Positions 31,876-42,999 of a DNA stretch of 64,000 nucleotides are shown here, in pieces; the first letter of the stretch is position 1; the number at the start of each line of letters is the position of its first letter. The notes beneath the pieces are model-generated. The model was not told where the DNA came from, did no database searches, and saw nothing but the letters and a program-made list of their open reading frames with translations. Source of the stretch: Tetrapyrgos nigripes (taxonomy: Eukaryota; Basidiomycota; Agaricomycetes; Agaricales; Campanellaceae); assembly GCA_013368315.1 (NCBI GenBank), contig JAACJM010000083.1, forward strand, positions 186,001 through 250,000, read 5' to 3'. The position numbers and the translations under genes were made by a program.

Positions 31876-33166
31876 CAGTAAAACGGCAAATCGACTTTTC
31901 CCCACTTTTCGGAGCTTTCAGTAACGTTTTCCCATAAAGCCTTTTGATCGGCTTTTTTGATGGAAGCTTTTTCCGACTTTTACTTTTTTCCGAATGGCGT
32001 CCACTTTTCAGCAACTTTTACCAGCTTTTACCAAGCTTTTCTGGAGGACCTCACTTTCTACATAAATGAGTCTCAAGTATTATAATTCTACAATATGTGC
32101 TCAGAGACCTGTGTTAATACATGTAATTGGATTGAGCGAAGTGTGTGTATACCGAATTTGAGAGAGTTCCCCAGACAGCACTATAATGCCAGACAGCCTG
32201 AGGGGAAGAGAAAGGAGGAAGAAGGATGCTTAGAGGGACTCTACTAGTATGAGACTGAGGACTTTAAAAAATATTTGATCCAGCCGCAACTTCGGTAAAT
32301 GCCGGTCAACTGTATAGTTGCGGTCACATGTTGTGTTGACCTTGCGCTTGCGCGTCCATCCCAACCTTCGCTTCGTCCATTCACTGCGCTCATCTCGTCA
32401 CCTACCTTCTGCGCTTTTCTGGCGGTACGTGTGTCGTTTTTAAAAGTCTTTCTGACCGCGCTAAATGCTCTGTTGTTTTCCTTAGCTCAGTTCTCAGCTC
32501 ACCCGAATATTTGTGATGTGCCAGTGGGGAGGTAACAAGGGATAGGTGCGTACTTTACCCTTTACTTACCCTTCAACATGTCTGACTTGTCCCCGCTATT
32601 CCGCTGTGCCACATACTGAGGTCGTGTAATCCGTTGGAAGGACAGTTTGTGGTGCGTTTCCTTTAAATAAACTTTTTTACTGCTAACACAGAAATCTTCC
32701 TTCTTCAGGCCTAGGATAAATCTTTTGAAGGGAGCATACTTGTTTGGTAAGTCAGCTTGTCATTCATGACCTGATACTGGAACCTAACCTGCTGTGTACA
32801 TTTAGGATGATGGGATCTGCTTTCATTGGTTGACAGTACACTGCGATGACTGTATTGTGCGCAGCTGTGGTTATTGGGAGGGCCTGTCTATAGTACCAAA
32901 GCAACACTTTTCATTTCATGTACATATTTCATAGCTATTATAATGATATCTCTTTTAATGCACCAATATTAGGAATCTGAGGTATGAGGATGTGGTTCTA
33001 CTAATCATATTTAGCAGCTTTCCCTGCGCCTTTTCAGCAGCTTTTCCAATGACTTTCGAAAGCAAGAGGCAACTTTCAAAAGCAATTGGGCCTGTGTTTT
33101 GAAAGTCTGACGCAGATCAGAAAAAGTCGCATAAAAGTTGCAAAAAGCCGGTTTGCCATTTTACTG
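31876..33166. mobile_element. Non-autonomous TIR DNA transposon, about 1.3 kb
   Basis: The left end CAGTAAAACGGCAAATCGAC and the inverted right end CAGTAAAATGGCAAACCGGC match at 17 of 20 positions and the match extends into CTTTT. Both subterminal regions are rich in AGCTTTT/ACTTTT motifs (31,890-32,045 and 33,010-33,150). Flanking octamers (GTACTAAT and ATAGTATT) are only partly alike, so the target duplication is unproven. The subterminal repeats and CAG end suggest hAT. The interior has no recognisable transposase. Confidence 0.6.
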
Positions 33167-33434
33167 ATAGTATTGACACTTGGTATTGCAGAAGGCCGGA
33201 TAGGTGGACTGAAGGAAACCAGGTGTATCATTCTGTACCCAGCTAGGTTCAGAAATGCTGTGACCTGTTTGATGGAGCATTTGGACAAGGACTGCTGAAA
33301 TACAATGGCTCCTCTTCCGATGAGCACTGAGTTCTATACTCAGGTGTAACGAGGAGCCCGGGGTGCCAGTACTATGTATGCTTGGTTCCTACAAGTACAT
33401 GACTTAGTTGATAGAGATACCATAACCATATTAA
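33167..33434. other. Spacer between two DNA transposons; nothing recognised
   Basis: A 268-bp segment with no gene or repeat that I recognise. It does not continue copy C. Confidence 0.4.
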
Positions 33435-33842
33435 CTTAACTTAAGTAAAGTTGAATTGGAGGACATTTGACTAAAGTTTTGATCACTTCACTCAAGTTAA
33501 ACTTCAGTTTGCCAACCAGATGCAAATTAGTGCTACGAGCAATAGTACAGCTGTCATCAACTTAAGTAGCTATTTCAGCAAGATATCGGTACTGCACAGA
33601 CTAGAGATGAAAAGAAAATGAAGAAGACTTAAGTTGGTGTTGCAAGTTGTGCATGCAAACTCAAGTCTCCAACAGTAACAAGCACCAGACAGTGCAGAAA
33701 AAGAGGACAGAGCATTTAAACTCAGCATGCTTAAGTTCAAACTGCTCCATTCATCGGTACATTTCCACCTCAGCACACATCCATTGCACACGATCACCTG
33801 TTCTTGCTCAGCCAATTACACAGAATGATGGGAATAGAAATG

Positions 33843-36800
33843 CTAACCTTCCTCCTCCCATTCCTCTGGAGCTTTTTTGTCAATGGTAGCATGAGTACCA
33901 TTGGACCAGAGCCAAGTATCTTTACGAAATTCTGAAAAAAGATGAAAAAAAGACAGACATTGAAAATTGGAATCATCACAGAAAAATGACCACTTACTCT
34001 TATCTTTCTTCCTTGACCTTTTCTCCTGAGCAGTGAGCCAGACACCATCAACATCAGCAGTATCATCAGTGTCACTATTGTCAGCCACTAATTCAACTTC
34101 TGTATCGAGATCCTGGATCTTTTGGGGATTAATGGTAGACTCTTTGGACTTGTGACAACCAGTAGGATCTAGATAACAACATGTATAATTACTGAAGGGA
34201 TTGAGGTTTTGCAATTATCATCACTCACGAGACTTGCGTTGTGTCTGTCGGGTTGGGGTAACCAAGGGAAAGGGAATCAGATCTCTATCAAGACTGATGG
34301 GAAGATCCTTGTCATGCTCCACTCCAGCGAGAAGATCTGATGCTGCTCCTAGCATCCACAATAATCCATCTTTCCTTTTGGAGTCTCCAGTCTGACACTT
34401 GACATTGACATCCCCACAATGGGTATCTTCAGGTTTAAGAAAGGGGAATGGCGAGTTCAGATCATTGGGTGTGACATGTCCCAGATGAATAAGGCATCCC
34501 CAGGAATGATTGTAAGCGGTAATGTGTTGGTCTCATTGGACAAAGACATTAGCAACAGCATGTTCAGAGCAGGTTTTGTGATCTTGGCCTTTGATGTTCT
34601 TGGTGCGGAATAGTAGCATCGTACCAATTGATCAGCAAACAGTCTTCACTTTGCATATCTCCTCATTCACTTGTGCCTCCCGTAAAGAGACTTCCTGCAT
34701 GGTGAGTGCAGAAAGCTCATGCTTCACTCGGTCCTCTTCACTGATGTCAGAAGGGAGAAGAAGACTTTCATCTTCCAGTTGGCATCCCTTTTTCATTGGT
34801 AAAGCAACCAACAGGTCACAGGGCATTACTTCCTCTTGGTGAACTCAGAACTCCTTGAGGGCCTTGATGAGTCAGTTTGACCAAGTAGCTAACTCCTGCA
34901 TGTCAATAACAGATATACCATCAGGGTTCTTCCTGTTCCTCCACTTGATTTCCTGAATTTCCTGTCTGAGAAACTGTTAGACATTTCCAAGGATATGGAT
35001 ATGCAAGAAACGTCTTAACTGGAGGTGTTCACAGTCAAAGGCTTTTTTGAAGAAAGCTTCAACTGAAGTAGGTTTTACATGTGAGGCTACAGTGCCTGTG
35101 TCTCCTATCTGACCCAAAAGCGCCTGGACAGTGGGTATCTTCTGAGGCCACCAGTGATAAACACTAACCCAATACTTCTTGTGACCAATAACAACTTCTT
35201 CAGGCTCCCAAGACAGATGTGACCACTGCTGTGCATGGACCAGATTGGCCTGAGATAGTTGCTGAAGCTGTTTGCACTTCTGCTGGTACTGACAGCACGC
35301 AAAATCTAAATCTTGAGCCAACCAATCTGCTAAATATCCATCAGACAAGCATTTTAGAGTTGGTAACAAAAAAACTCACCCAAGTTGATCGTTTTCCTCC
35401 AGTTCCAGTCCATGTGGTGGGCTATGATTGTATCTTCACAGTGCCCATCATTCATCTGTCAAGTAAAGGCACCAACTTGATTCAACTCCACCCAATAATA
35501 TTCTGCAGTCTTGCTGTGAAAGTGCCCAGCACACCAATGGTATGGATGGCCAAAAACAACAATGCAATCATCTTTATGGCCCTTGATATGCAAGTTGGGT
35601 ATCCCATGCTCCAAACAGATCACAAACTCCTTTTGGTCTTCCAAGTAGGTCACCCAAATGAACAGAATATGCGCAATTAGCATCATAAGACAGCCTAACA
35701 GGTATCTCTTGTTGATGATGGTTCGTCTTGCGATCACCAAAGCAGCCGTTATTGGTACAATTCAGACAGTGGAAGAAAACAAAATTAAATAACTCACTTC
35801 TCCCCATTATGCATGTCAGCTGTAGACAGCAAAAAGATGTGATCACATTGTGTGTTGACACCTCCAGACTTGGCACAGTTCTGATTTTGAATACGGGCTT
35901 GGTTGGTGATGACTTTGAGATGGTTACAGTGAGCAGCATGTTCCTGGATAAGTGGCATTATTCTACAGTTTGCTAAATGGTCAAGATATTTGAGAGCGTC
36001 AGGAAAATAGGAGTGACTGTCATAAAGAGATTTGTCGAATGGATCTGCATTTTTGTAAAATTCGTTCATTTGATGGTTTCCATCAAGAGTGACGCGTCGA
36101 TACTTTGTAGGTAGAGCTTGCCACCACTCTCCTTGCATGTTGACATTGGGATCTAAGGACACAGGACAGCGAACAGTGAGGGAACCAGGAGGAAGATGGG
36201 AGAAGCAGTGATCAATACCATGCTCCTGCCCCAGACATATTCTGGACACCATATAATGCCAGATGCGAGCTGCCCGTATGAATGCTTGATATGGGTCCTA
36301 AAAAGGCAGCTCATAAACAGGGCAAAGTACTTGGCAATCAAAAGGTAACTTACATTGACCAGGTGTGTGAAGACATTCTCAGTGAGTCAGCGAAGCACTT
36401 GAGTGTAGTCGTATGCCCCAATTTTGGCCTGCAGACTGTGGAGGTCATAGGAATAGGCTGAGACAGGTTCCTTGGGGGAGCTCAGGAAGAGTTTGGCCTG
36501 CATAAGCTGTGTGACACAGGACTGGTCTGCTTTCAAGCACTCACAGAAAGATACCAGTGTGCTGTGAACACCGTTTGAGTGTGTGATAATGAACTTGATA
36601 GGTTTGAATGCACTGGGGCAGATACCGTTGCAGTAACCGAGTTGGATAGCGTAGCCTTCGTGTCGCAGGGCACTGATATCATGCCAGTGATAAAAATGCA
36701 GTGCTGTATCCCAGACAAGGGCCCAATGAAGAGGCATAGAATGGTGCCAATCTACAAAGCAATCTGGGCAAGATGCTTCATAGAATAAGCAATCTTCATA

Positions 36801-37274
36801 CTGCACGAGGCAGTTGCGCCGACCGCATGCACACTTGTCTGCACTGTGAGGATTATGTTCATGGGCCAGCCATTGATGGATGAGGGTGGAGAGCATGGCC
36901 AGAAAGTCAAGGAGTGCTTGAGTATTCTGGAATAAAGAAGTTAGTCTCAGCTTTTGAGAATGCTGTTGCAGAGCTTGCACCTGTGAACACTTTGGCAGAC
37001 TATCCTTATCCTCACTTCCTGAAGAGTCTTGGTCTTGGGCCAGGGATTCCTCCACTGGTACTTCGGTTGATGCTGGCAGGCTATCAAGTCAGAGATTGTC
37101 GTGGAAAGAGACACTGAGACTGCTGGCAACAGAGCAGCATGTGAAGATTGAGCAGTGTGCATAACTCAACTGCCATCAGCCTGGACAGTTGTACGTTTAT
37201 TGCCAGGTACTCTGTGTCTTTTGTTTTGCTCCAGCTCTGCTGCTTCATCAATGTTGACATTCTTTCTTCGTTTG
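33843..37274 (-). pseudogene. KDZ transposase (CxC cysteine cluster type), decayed
   Basis: From 37,274 leftwards the order is a basic KRRKNVNIDEAAELEQNKRH segment and the Cys cluster CACGRRNCLVQYEDC ... CPDC with QLGY-NG-CP and NGVHSTLVSFCECL. Next come LTVRCPVSLDPNVNM, LDGNHQMNEFYKNADPFD, RLSYDANCAYSVHLGD, HIKGHKDDCIVVFGHPYHW, WVELNQVGAFTRQMN, DWNWRKTINL and a C-terminal LPSDISEEDRVKHELSAL. These blocks are the family signature; Asp in LDGN and SYD and a later acidic residue are the expected catalytic positions. Several short introns are visible (for example GTGAGTT near 35,374 to TTTAG near 35,341). TGA at 36,387 and a frameshift near 35,600 disable it. The 3' end and the true start are uncertain. 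Confidence 0.75.
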
Positions 37275-37899
37275 CTGTAAGAAATAAGGAGGACAGAGGT
37301 AGTCACACAAAGGGAAAATGATGTAGATGAACGGGGAGAAGATTGAGATTGGGGGTAGAAATGCACAATGCCACTATTGACAAAAGCAAGCCAAACAATC
37401 CAACAAATATGGAGAAACAAAAGAAACCAAACAGTTTGACAAATACAGATAATGAGATGAGATCCGAATGAACAATTAAATTGACAAGTATCAAGAATGT
37501 GAAGGAGAGAGAGAAGTAGAGTAACAGAAGGCATGAAAGAGAACAATGAATGTCATGATGTTGTAAAAAGAAAAGTAGTACACCAAGGTAGAATTTGCAA
37601 GGAACATAGCTAGATAGACATACAATGTCTTTCAAGCATGAATGTTTACCAAAAGTCCTTTCACCTTCACATAGATCAGGGTATCAGGTATGACCTAAAT
37701 GCTTTCCTGCCAGTCCACATTGTACCATACCGTATCCTCCCCCAGCCTTTGCAACCTACATCCAAGTTCCAATCCGAGCTCACCCAAAGCAAGCTTATCA
37801 TCCCCCAAGGCCAGCACATTGCTTGAGCGACAAAGGTGAAGGTGAAGAATGCCAAACTTGTCAGAATCCTGTGGATGGAGCATGAGGACAAGGGAAAGT

Positions 37900-38600
37900 G
37901 AAAAATCAAATCACACTGACTGCATTAAAAAGATGCAGGCTTGGAATACTTGGTCTTAGTTCATGACTATTGCTGTGAATCAGAGAACTCATTGACGAAG
38001 CTTGTGCAGGAGGTGGTGGTGAAGACCGCATGAAAGGAGGTGGTGAGGAAGCTGCCAAATGGTGTGGTGGGGTTGTAGTGGGTGAAGAAGAATGTGCATC
38101 CTGTGAGCTGCGACTGGCATTGGCTGGGCCTCCAGTATTGATGGGGCCAGAGTTGGCATCAGCATTTCTTTTGTGTTTGTCGTGAGCATTAGTAAATTGA
38201 CTCCTAATGGACTGGAAATAAAGCCGTTACAATATCAGGAATAGAGTATGATAAAGATATGCCAGACTAACTCAGTCTCCCATTGAGCTGGTGTTTTCTA
38301 ATGGCCAAGTTTTCCAAAGGTGGCATGACCTTTAATCTTTGGAATAACATCCTGCAGATAATTGTTCATTGCCTTGTTGTTAGGGTACAATGCTAGGTAC
38401 TTCTGAATATGTCCATCTAGCACTGTGTGCTGGGCCTGGTTGAAAGGATTGCAGTGATTGGGTCTTGGCTGATCATTAATTGCAGGAGGTGGATGTAGTG
38501 GTGCTGGAGGAGCTTTGTCTACCTCATCCTGATCCAAACAGCGGTGGTTCCTCAAGGGAGAGTGCAAAACATCTTCAGGATCTAATTCCAGAGACTCCAA
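37900..38600 (-). pseudogene. Accessory gene Z', minus-strand homologue of 47,094-49,469
   Basis: The minus strand reads NPFNQAQ, then HIQKYLALYPNNKAMNNYL and HATFGKLGH, a TAG, then QWETE. After a putative intron (CCAG acceptor near 38,213) it reads SIRSQFTNAHDKHKR and a Ser/Pro/His-rich tail. The same order (NPFN, KYLTLHPNKKSMNEFL, FNGKL, QW, intron, SIEKQFTNAHDKMKK) occurs on the plus strand near the other end. The family is unknown to me; the first block could be a DNA-binding-like helical domain, which is a guess. One stop codon is visible. Confidence 0.55.
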
Positions 38601-39140
38601 AGGTCAGGGGCGGCAGCAAGAGACATCAGGCACATTACCTGCACTTTCATTTCTAGAAGCAGGGAGGTGCTGGCAGGTTGGACCATCAAGTCGGGACAGG
38701 TCTTGAAGCAAAGCCACAATAACAGGGTCTGCAGCAAGGATGGACCCAGTTTGGCCATGCTTGTGCTCGTAGAAGTGCCTATGAGTGACTTGTCCACTGG
38801 GTTCTTTGCACTAACAAAATGCAGGTCAGTTTGAGCACCAAGCAAAACGTACTGCACTCCAGAACTTTCCCAAATTCTCATCATTGCTATTCCACACTCC
38901 TGTCTCCATAAAAACTGTTGAATGTTGCCTCTTGGGGCAAGGGAGCCTGGTCAGTGGTTTATCTGCGTTTAACTGTTGGGCACGACAAGGACTTTCTTCT
39001 GGGCAACTGAGTCTGATCCTCAAGCACATCACTGAGTAGACATTATGTGGCAGAGGTTTCAAGGGAGAGAGGGTGGTTGTAAAAACGCAAGTACGCTGAG
39101 GAAATTTAGAAAATGCATCAGTAACGTGATGACCAGTCAA
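38582..39140 (-). other. Open minus-strand frames of unknown nature
   Basis: Two adjacent frames (39,140-38,826 and 38,884-38,582) are open but in different phases. They may be the upstream part of gene Z' or unrelated. No domain recognised. Confidence 0.25.
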
Positions 39141-39784
39141 TGCACCATTTTACTTACAACTTATGGTCACCACATTGCTGAGAGGGCCACTGTTATCATG
39201 CTGAGTACGGTGTACAATGCAGATGTTATTGTGTTTATTGTGGACATGGAAAGACCGTCCAAACGGCTCTCCAACAGCTCCATTTCAGGCAAAAAGAAAA
39301 AAAATAAAAACCGCCATCAAAACATACACTCTCAAACCAAGCCCCTCTACTGCCTTCTTGCTCTCAATGCCTTTCAACACCCGCCCACCCTCCCCTCTTG
39401 AATATGGGCTCACTGAACTCGAAAACTTCACTTTGGATTGCGACCGCATGCCGTTCCCAGATGCAGTGAGAGACCTGGACCTCCCCTGGCTCAGAACCAC
39501 TGGCCCTGAGAATGAGGCTGCATTCGCCATCACCCAAAAGATTCATTACCCAATAGCTGAGACTCCCAGGTGTCCAGTGTACTGGGACTTAGTACACACT
39601 GCAGTGTTTGACCACAGCAGCAGTAGACTCTAGCACGACGACGAGGTGCATTCTGTAATCTGCTCATATCACCCTCTTTGCCAACCTCTCATCGCCTTTT
39701 AGAATTGGGAGCACTGTGGCTGTGACCACATCATCCACGAGCTCTCACTCAGGGACAAAATGCTCCTCAAGGACGCCATGGCAA

Positions 39785-40353
39785 CACTGGAAGCAAATCC
39801 CTGTAAATACACCACCATACAGGGGTATTACAGCAGCCTTACTACAAGTCATTCAATAAGTAATACACCTTACATTACAGGAGTATTGCAAACACATATA
39901 TTTTTCAGAACAATCCTGTAAGACTGCTGTAAATCAGGGTGGATTACAGCAACATTTCAGTATGACATAGTGTCACAGTAATACATTCTGTAATACTGCT
40001 GAGAAATACAGAGGTATTTCAGAGTGACACTGAAAGAAATTCCTGTAATTACCCTGCCATACAGGAGTATTACTGTAGCCTTACAACAAGTCTAGGAATT
40101 TCTTCCAGTGTCACTCTGAAATACCTTTTTATTTCTTGGCAGTATTACAGAATGTATTACTGTGACACTATGTCACACTGAAATGTTGCTGTAATCCCCC
40201 CTGCTTTACAGCAGTCTTACAGGATTGTTCTGAAAAATATATGTGTTTGTAATACTCCTGTAATGTAAGGTGTATTACTTATTGAATGACTTGTAGTAAG
40301 GCTGCTGTAATACCCCCATATGGCAGCGTATTTACAGGGATTTGCTTCCAGTG
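39785..40353. mobile_element. CACTA-like foldback element, 569 bp
   Basis: Almost the whole element is one inverted repeat: arms of about 250 bp around a short centre near 40,070. The termini are CACTGGAAGCAAATCCCTGT in both orientations and the flanking 3-bp direct repeat is CAA (39,782-39,784 and 40,354-40,356). CACTG/CACTA ends with a 3-bp duplication fit the CACTA (EnSpm) superfamily. The arms are dense in ATTACAG/CTGTAAT motifs. No coding capacity. Excision in silico restores the frame of gene X. Confidence 0.78.
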
Positions 40354-40772
40354 CAATGTGCGACTTCTCTACTGACGACCTGCAGAGAGCCTACACCAAG
40401 TCTCTCGAGGAAGACACCAGCGCCAGCGAGGCCAAAACTGATAACAAAATGAAGACTAGTGACAAGGCCAGCCATGATGGGAGCGAGGCTGATACCGAAA
40501 CCAAGATTGATGACAAGGTCAGCAATGACAGGAGCAAAGAGGAATTGAACTTGGAGAAGGGCAATTGTCAAGGTTGTCGATACACTCAAATAACCACCCA
40601 AGTCACACACTAAGAGAGCAGATACAGACAGATAGATTGAGAGAGATATAAATGAGATATAGAGATAAAGAGAGATGAGTAGGCTGACTAGGCTCTACAC
40701 TGCGTAGTAATAGTACAGAGCAGAGATGAAGTGAACGAACTGGGGAATTAGTTACAAGAGATCTCGAGTATA

Positions 40773-42371
40773 CAGTGGCCAAAAAAATTGTCCACATGTT
40801 TGGCACTTTTGGAAAGATTGCTGATTTAAGAGCTATTGAGCAGAAATCTCAAAACATGGCTGGTGGTAGCAAGAAAGCCTTTAATTAGAGCTACAATAAT
40901 CTGTCTGTTTTGTCTTATTTGGCCAAATATCTGTGGAGTTATGATTGATTTAAAACTGTATGTCATTTGGACAATTTTTTGAGTTGCCACTTCAAAATCA
41001 TTATTGCAATAACCTGATGTGTTATACATGATGTCATGGATGGAGCTGTACAGTAATGTAATGTATACACTACAATGATGTCATAGCTGCCAGCTGGAGC
41101 ATACATAGCAACATACAGATGCTCTACAGCCTCTATGAAAATCATGGGGTCCCTCATATCAGCCCAGAAAGACAATCTCTACTCTCCATCTGCAAAAATT
41201 GCAGCTCAGACTGGAGTATGGAAGCCAAGATTTGCTTTTGTGGCTTAAAAAACAAATACAGACAAAGAGAACAATACAGCAGGGTGTCCTAGGAGGCTCT
41301 CTACTACTTGTGAAGAGGTTAGATTGGAAAAAAATCCATTCTGGTAAAGCCAGATTGCTACACAAGTGGCCTGAAACATCAAGGCTCTTCTTGGACAACC
41401 TGTCCCAACCTATAACAGCCAAAACATTCCTGAAAACGTCTTGTGGCAATCTCCAAAACACAGAACAAGTGCAAATTTACAGTGACTTGCAGCAAGGCTC
41501 ACTTGAAGTTTGCACAGATGTAAAAAGACTGGGCTGTAGAAGGCTAGAAGTGGGTTATTTTCTCAGATAAGACCAAAACCAATTATTTTGGGGCAAATAT
41601 ACCCCAGCATGTGTGAGAAAAGAGAGATAAATTCATGGTACAGCAAGATGTGACAGAAATGATGACATTTGAGAGAGAAAATGACATGATGGAGTAGGGT
41701 ATGGGCAACAGTAAGCAGTCAAAATGGTCCAGATGAAGGGGAAGATAGATTGCAAACACTATATGACTATCTTAAGTAACAAAATCCTGGAAAGCATTAA
41801 TAATATGGGAGTTGATCCAGAGGTGGCCATTTTTCAGCTGGGTATTAACTTTCTAAAGTGCTATATCCAATGGTTTCCTTTATCAGAACATGTCTCTCTA
41901 CCTATAAAAGCAACACTCTGCTTTCATACTTCAGTCTGAACTAAAATTTTGATAGAGGGAGGGGCAGTTTGGAGGATAGAGTAGATATGAGGGACCCCAT
42001 GATTTTCATAGAAGCTGTAGAGCATCTGTATGTTGCTATGTATGCTCCAGCTGGCAGCTATGACATCATTGTGGTGTATACATCACATTAATGTACAGCT
42101 CCACCCATGACATCATGTATAACACATCAGGTTATTGCAATAATGATTTTGAAGTGGCAACTCAAAAAATTGTCCAAATGACATACAATTTTAAATCAAT
42201 CATAACTCCACAGATATGTGGCCAAATAAGACAAAACAGACAGATTATTGTAGCTCTAATTAAAGGCTTTCTTGCTACCACCAGCCATGTTTTGAGATTT
42301 CTGCTCAATAGCTCTTAAATCAGCAATCTTTCCAAAAGTGCCAAACATGTGGACAATTTTTTTGGCCACTG
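40773..42371 (+). mobile_element. Tc1/mariner element with long (about 389 bp) inverted repeats, 1599 bp
   Basis: The ends CAGTGGCCAAAAAAATTGTC and its inverse are flanked by TA (40,771-40,772 and 42,372-42,373). Inverted repeats run 40,773-41,161 and 41,984-42,371 with few mismatches. The 5' CAGTGGC, TA duplication and inner transposase remnant fit the Tc1 family. It inserted into an LTR whose intact homologue (near 60,835) shows the original sequence. Confidence 0.88.
41170..41939 (+). pseudogene. Tc1 transposase remnant
   Basis: Frames in different phases carry a helix-turn-helix-like stretch (KWPETSRLFLDNLSQPITAK), WKWVIFSDKTKTNYFG (the family has VIFSDET-FNLFG, whose Asp is the second catalytic residue region) and GKIDCKHYMTILSNKILESI followed by VDPEVAIFQ. 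The usual QQD-DPKH block after IFQ is replaced by unrelated residues. Frameshifts and the lost catalytic block mean it is inactive. At about 770 bp it is shorter than the usual transposase gene of around 1 kb. Confidence 0.65.
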
Positions 42372-42999
42372 TATATGAGAAATGTGAAGAGATGGGAAAA
42401 GTAAATCAAAATAGAACGATACCATATGGTTGAGAAAGATAGGAAGATCAGATCAATCAAGTTAAAGATAGGAAGAATGGATATGAGATAAGAAAGATGG
42501 GAAGATTGATCGACAGTTATTATAGAGTTTGACAGGTTTTATAAAGTTCAAAGTCAGAAATATAAGGTTGAAGGGTTTATCAAGGAAATGCAATGGACGA
42601 ATGATCAGAAAAAGGGTTCGATAATGAAGTAACAGAGGAAGGAGGGCAAAGAACTGTAGCATTTTGTGACAGCAATGAAGAATGTGACAAGACTCCAGGT
42701 AAATGTGTCTCCTCTGGCTGCCTCAGTGAACCTGCTGACGTTTTCCAGATAACTCTGCAGGGCAAAGTGCCGGTGCCTCCACTCCCCAAGCCAGAGGTCC
42801 AGTCTACCCTGATTTTCCTTCTTCTATCCTCCCAAGTATTCAGGCCCCACAAAGAGCTCAACAGACCTAGAGTACTCCACAGCCTGTATGCAAACGTTTC
42901 TGGGTTGCAAATGGCTGCACATACTTGGAATACGAGGAAGGCAATCAGACTGTTATCGAGCTGGAGGAGGGTGATGTTGAGCTGGAACTAGTAATTGGC

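Larger units (their letters stand above)
40566..42671 (-). repeat. Solo LTR of the 53-61 kb Ty3 family, split by a Tc1 element
   Basis: 40,566-40,770 and 42,374-42,671 together match the LTR at 60,618-61,143 (same orientation: TGTCAAGGTTGTCG start, ...TGACA end, with CACCCAAGTCACAC and GGCTCTACACTGCGTAGTA inside). The composite is flanked by the 5-bp duplication GCAAT (40,561-40,565 and 42,672-42,676), and no internal retrotransposon sequence remains. It is therefore a solo LTR left by LTR-LTR recombination inside gene X. Confidence 0.82.
39367..42991 (+). pseudogene. Uncharacterised gene X, interrupted by foldback and solo LTR insertions
   Basis: Coding blocks are 39,367-39,630 (FNTRPPSPLEYGLTELENFT), a probable intron ending TTTTAG at 39,712, then WEHCGCDHIIHELSLRDKML. 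The frame is cut at 39,784 by a CACTA-like element and resumes at 40,357 with CDFSTDDLQRAYTKSLEED and a Lys/Asp/Ser-rich repeat-like region. It is cut again at 40,565 by a solo LTR and resumes at 42,677 with EECDKTPGKCVSSGCLSEP to a stop at 42,991. Deleting each insertion with one target copy keeps one frame, good evidence of a real gene before the hits. I do not recognise the family. It may be transposon cargo. Confidence 0.6.
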
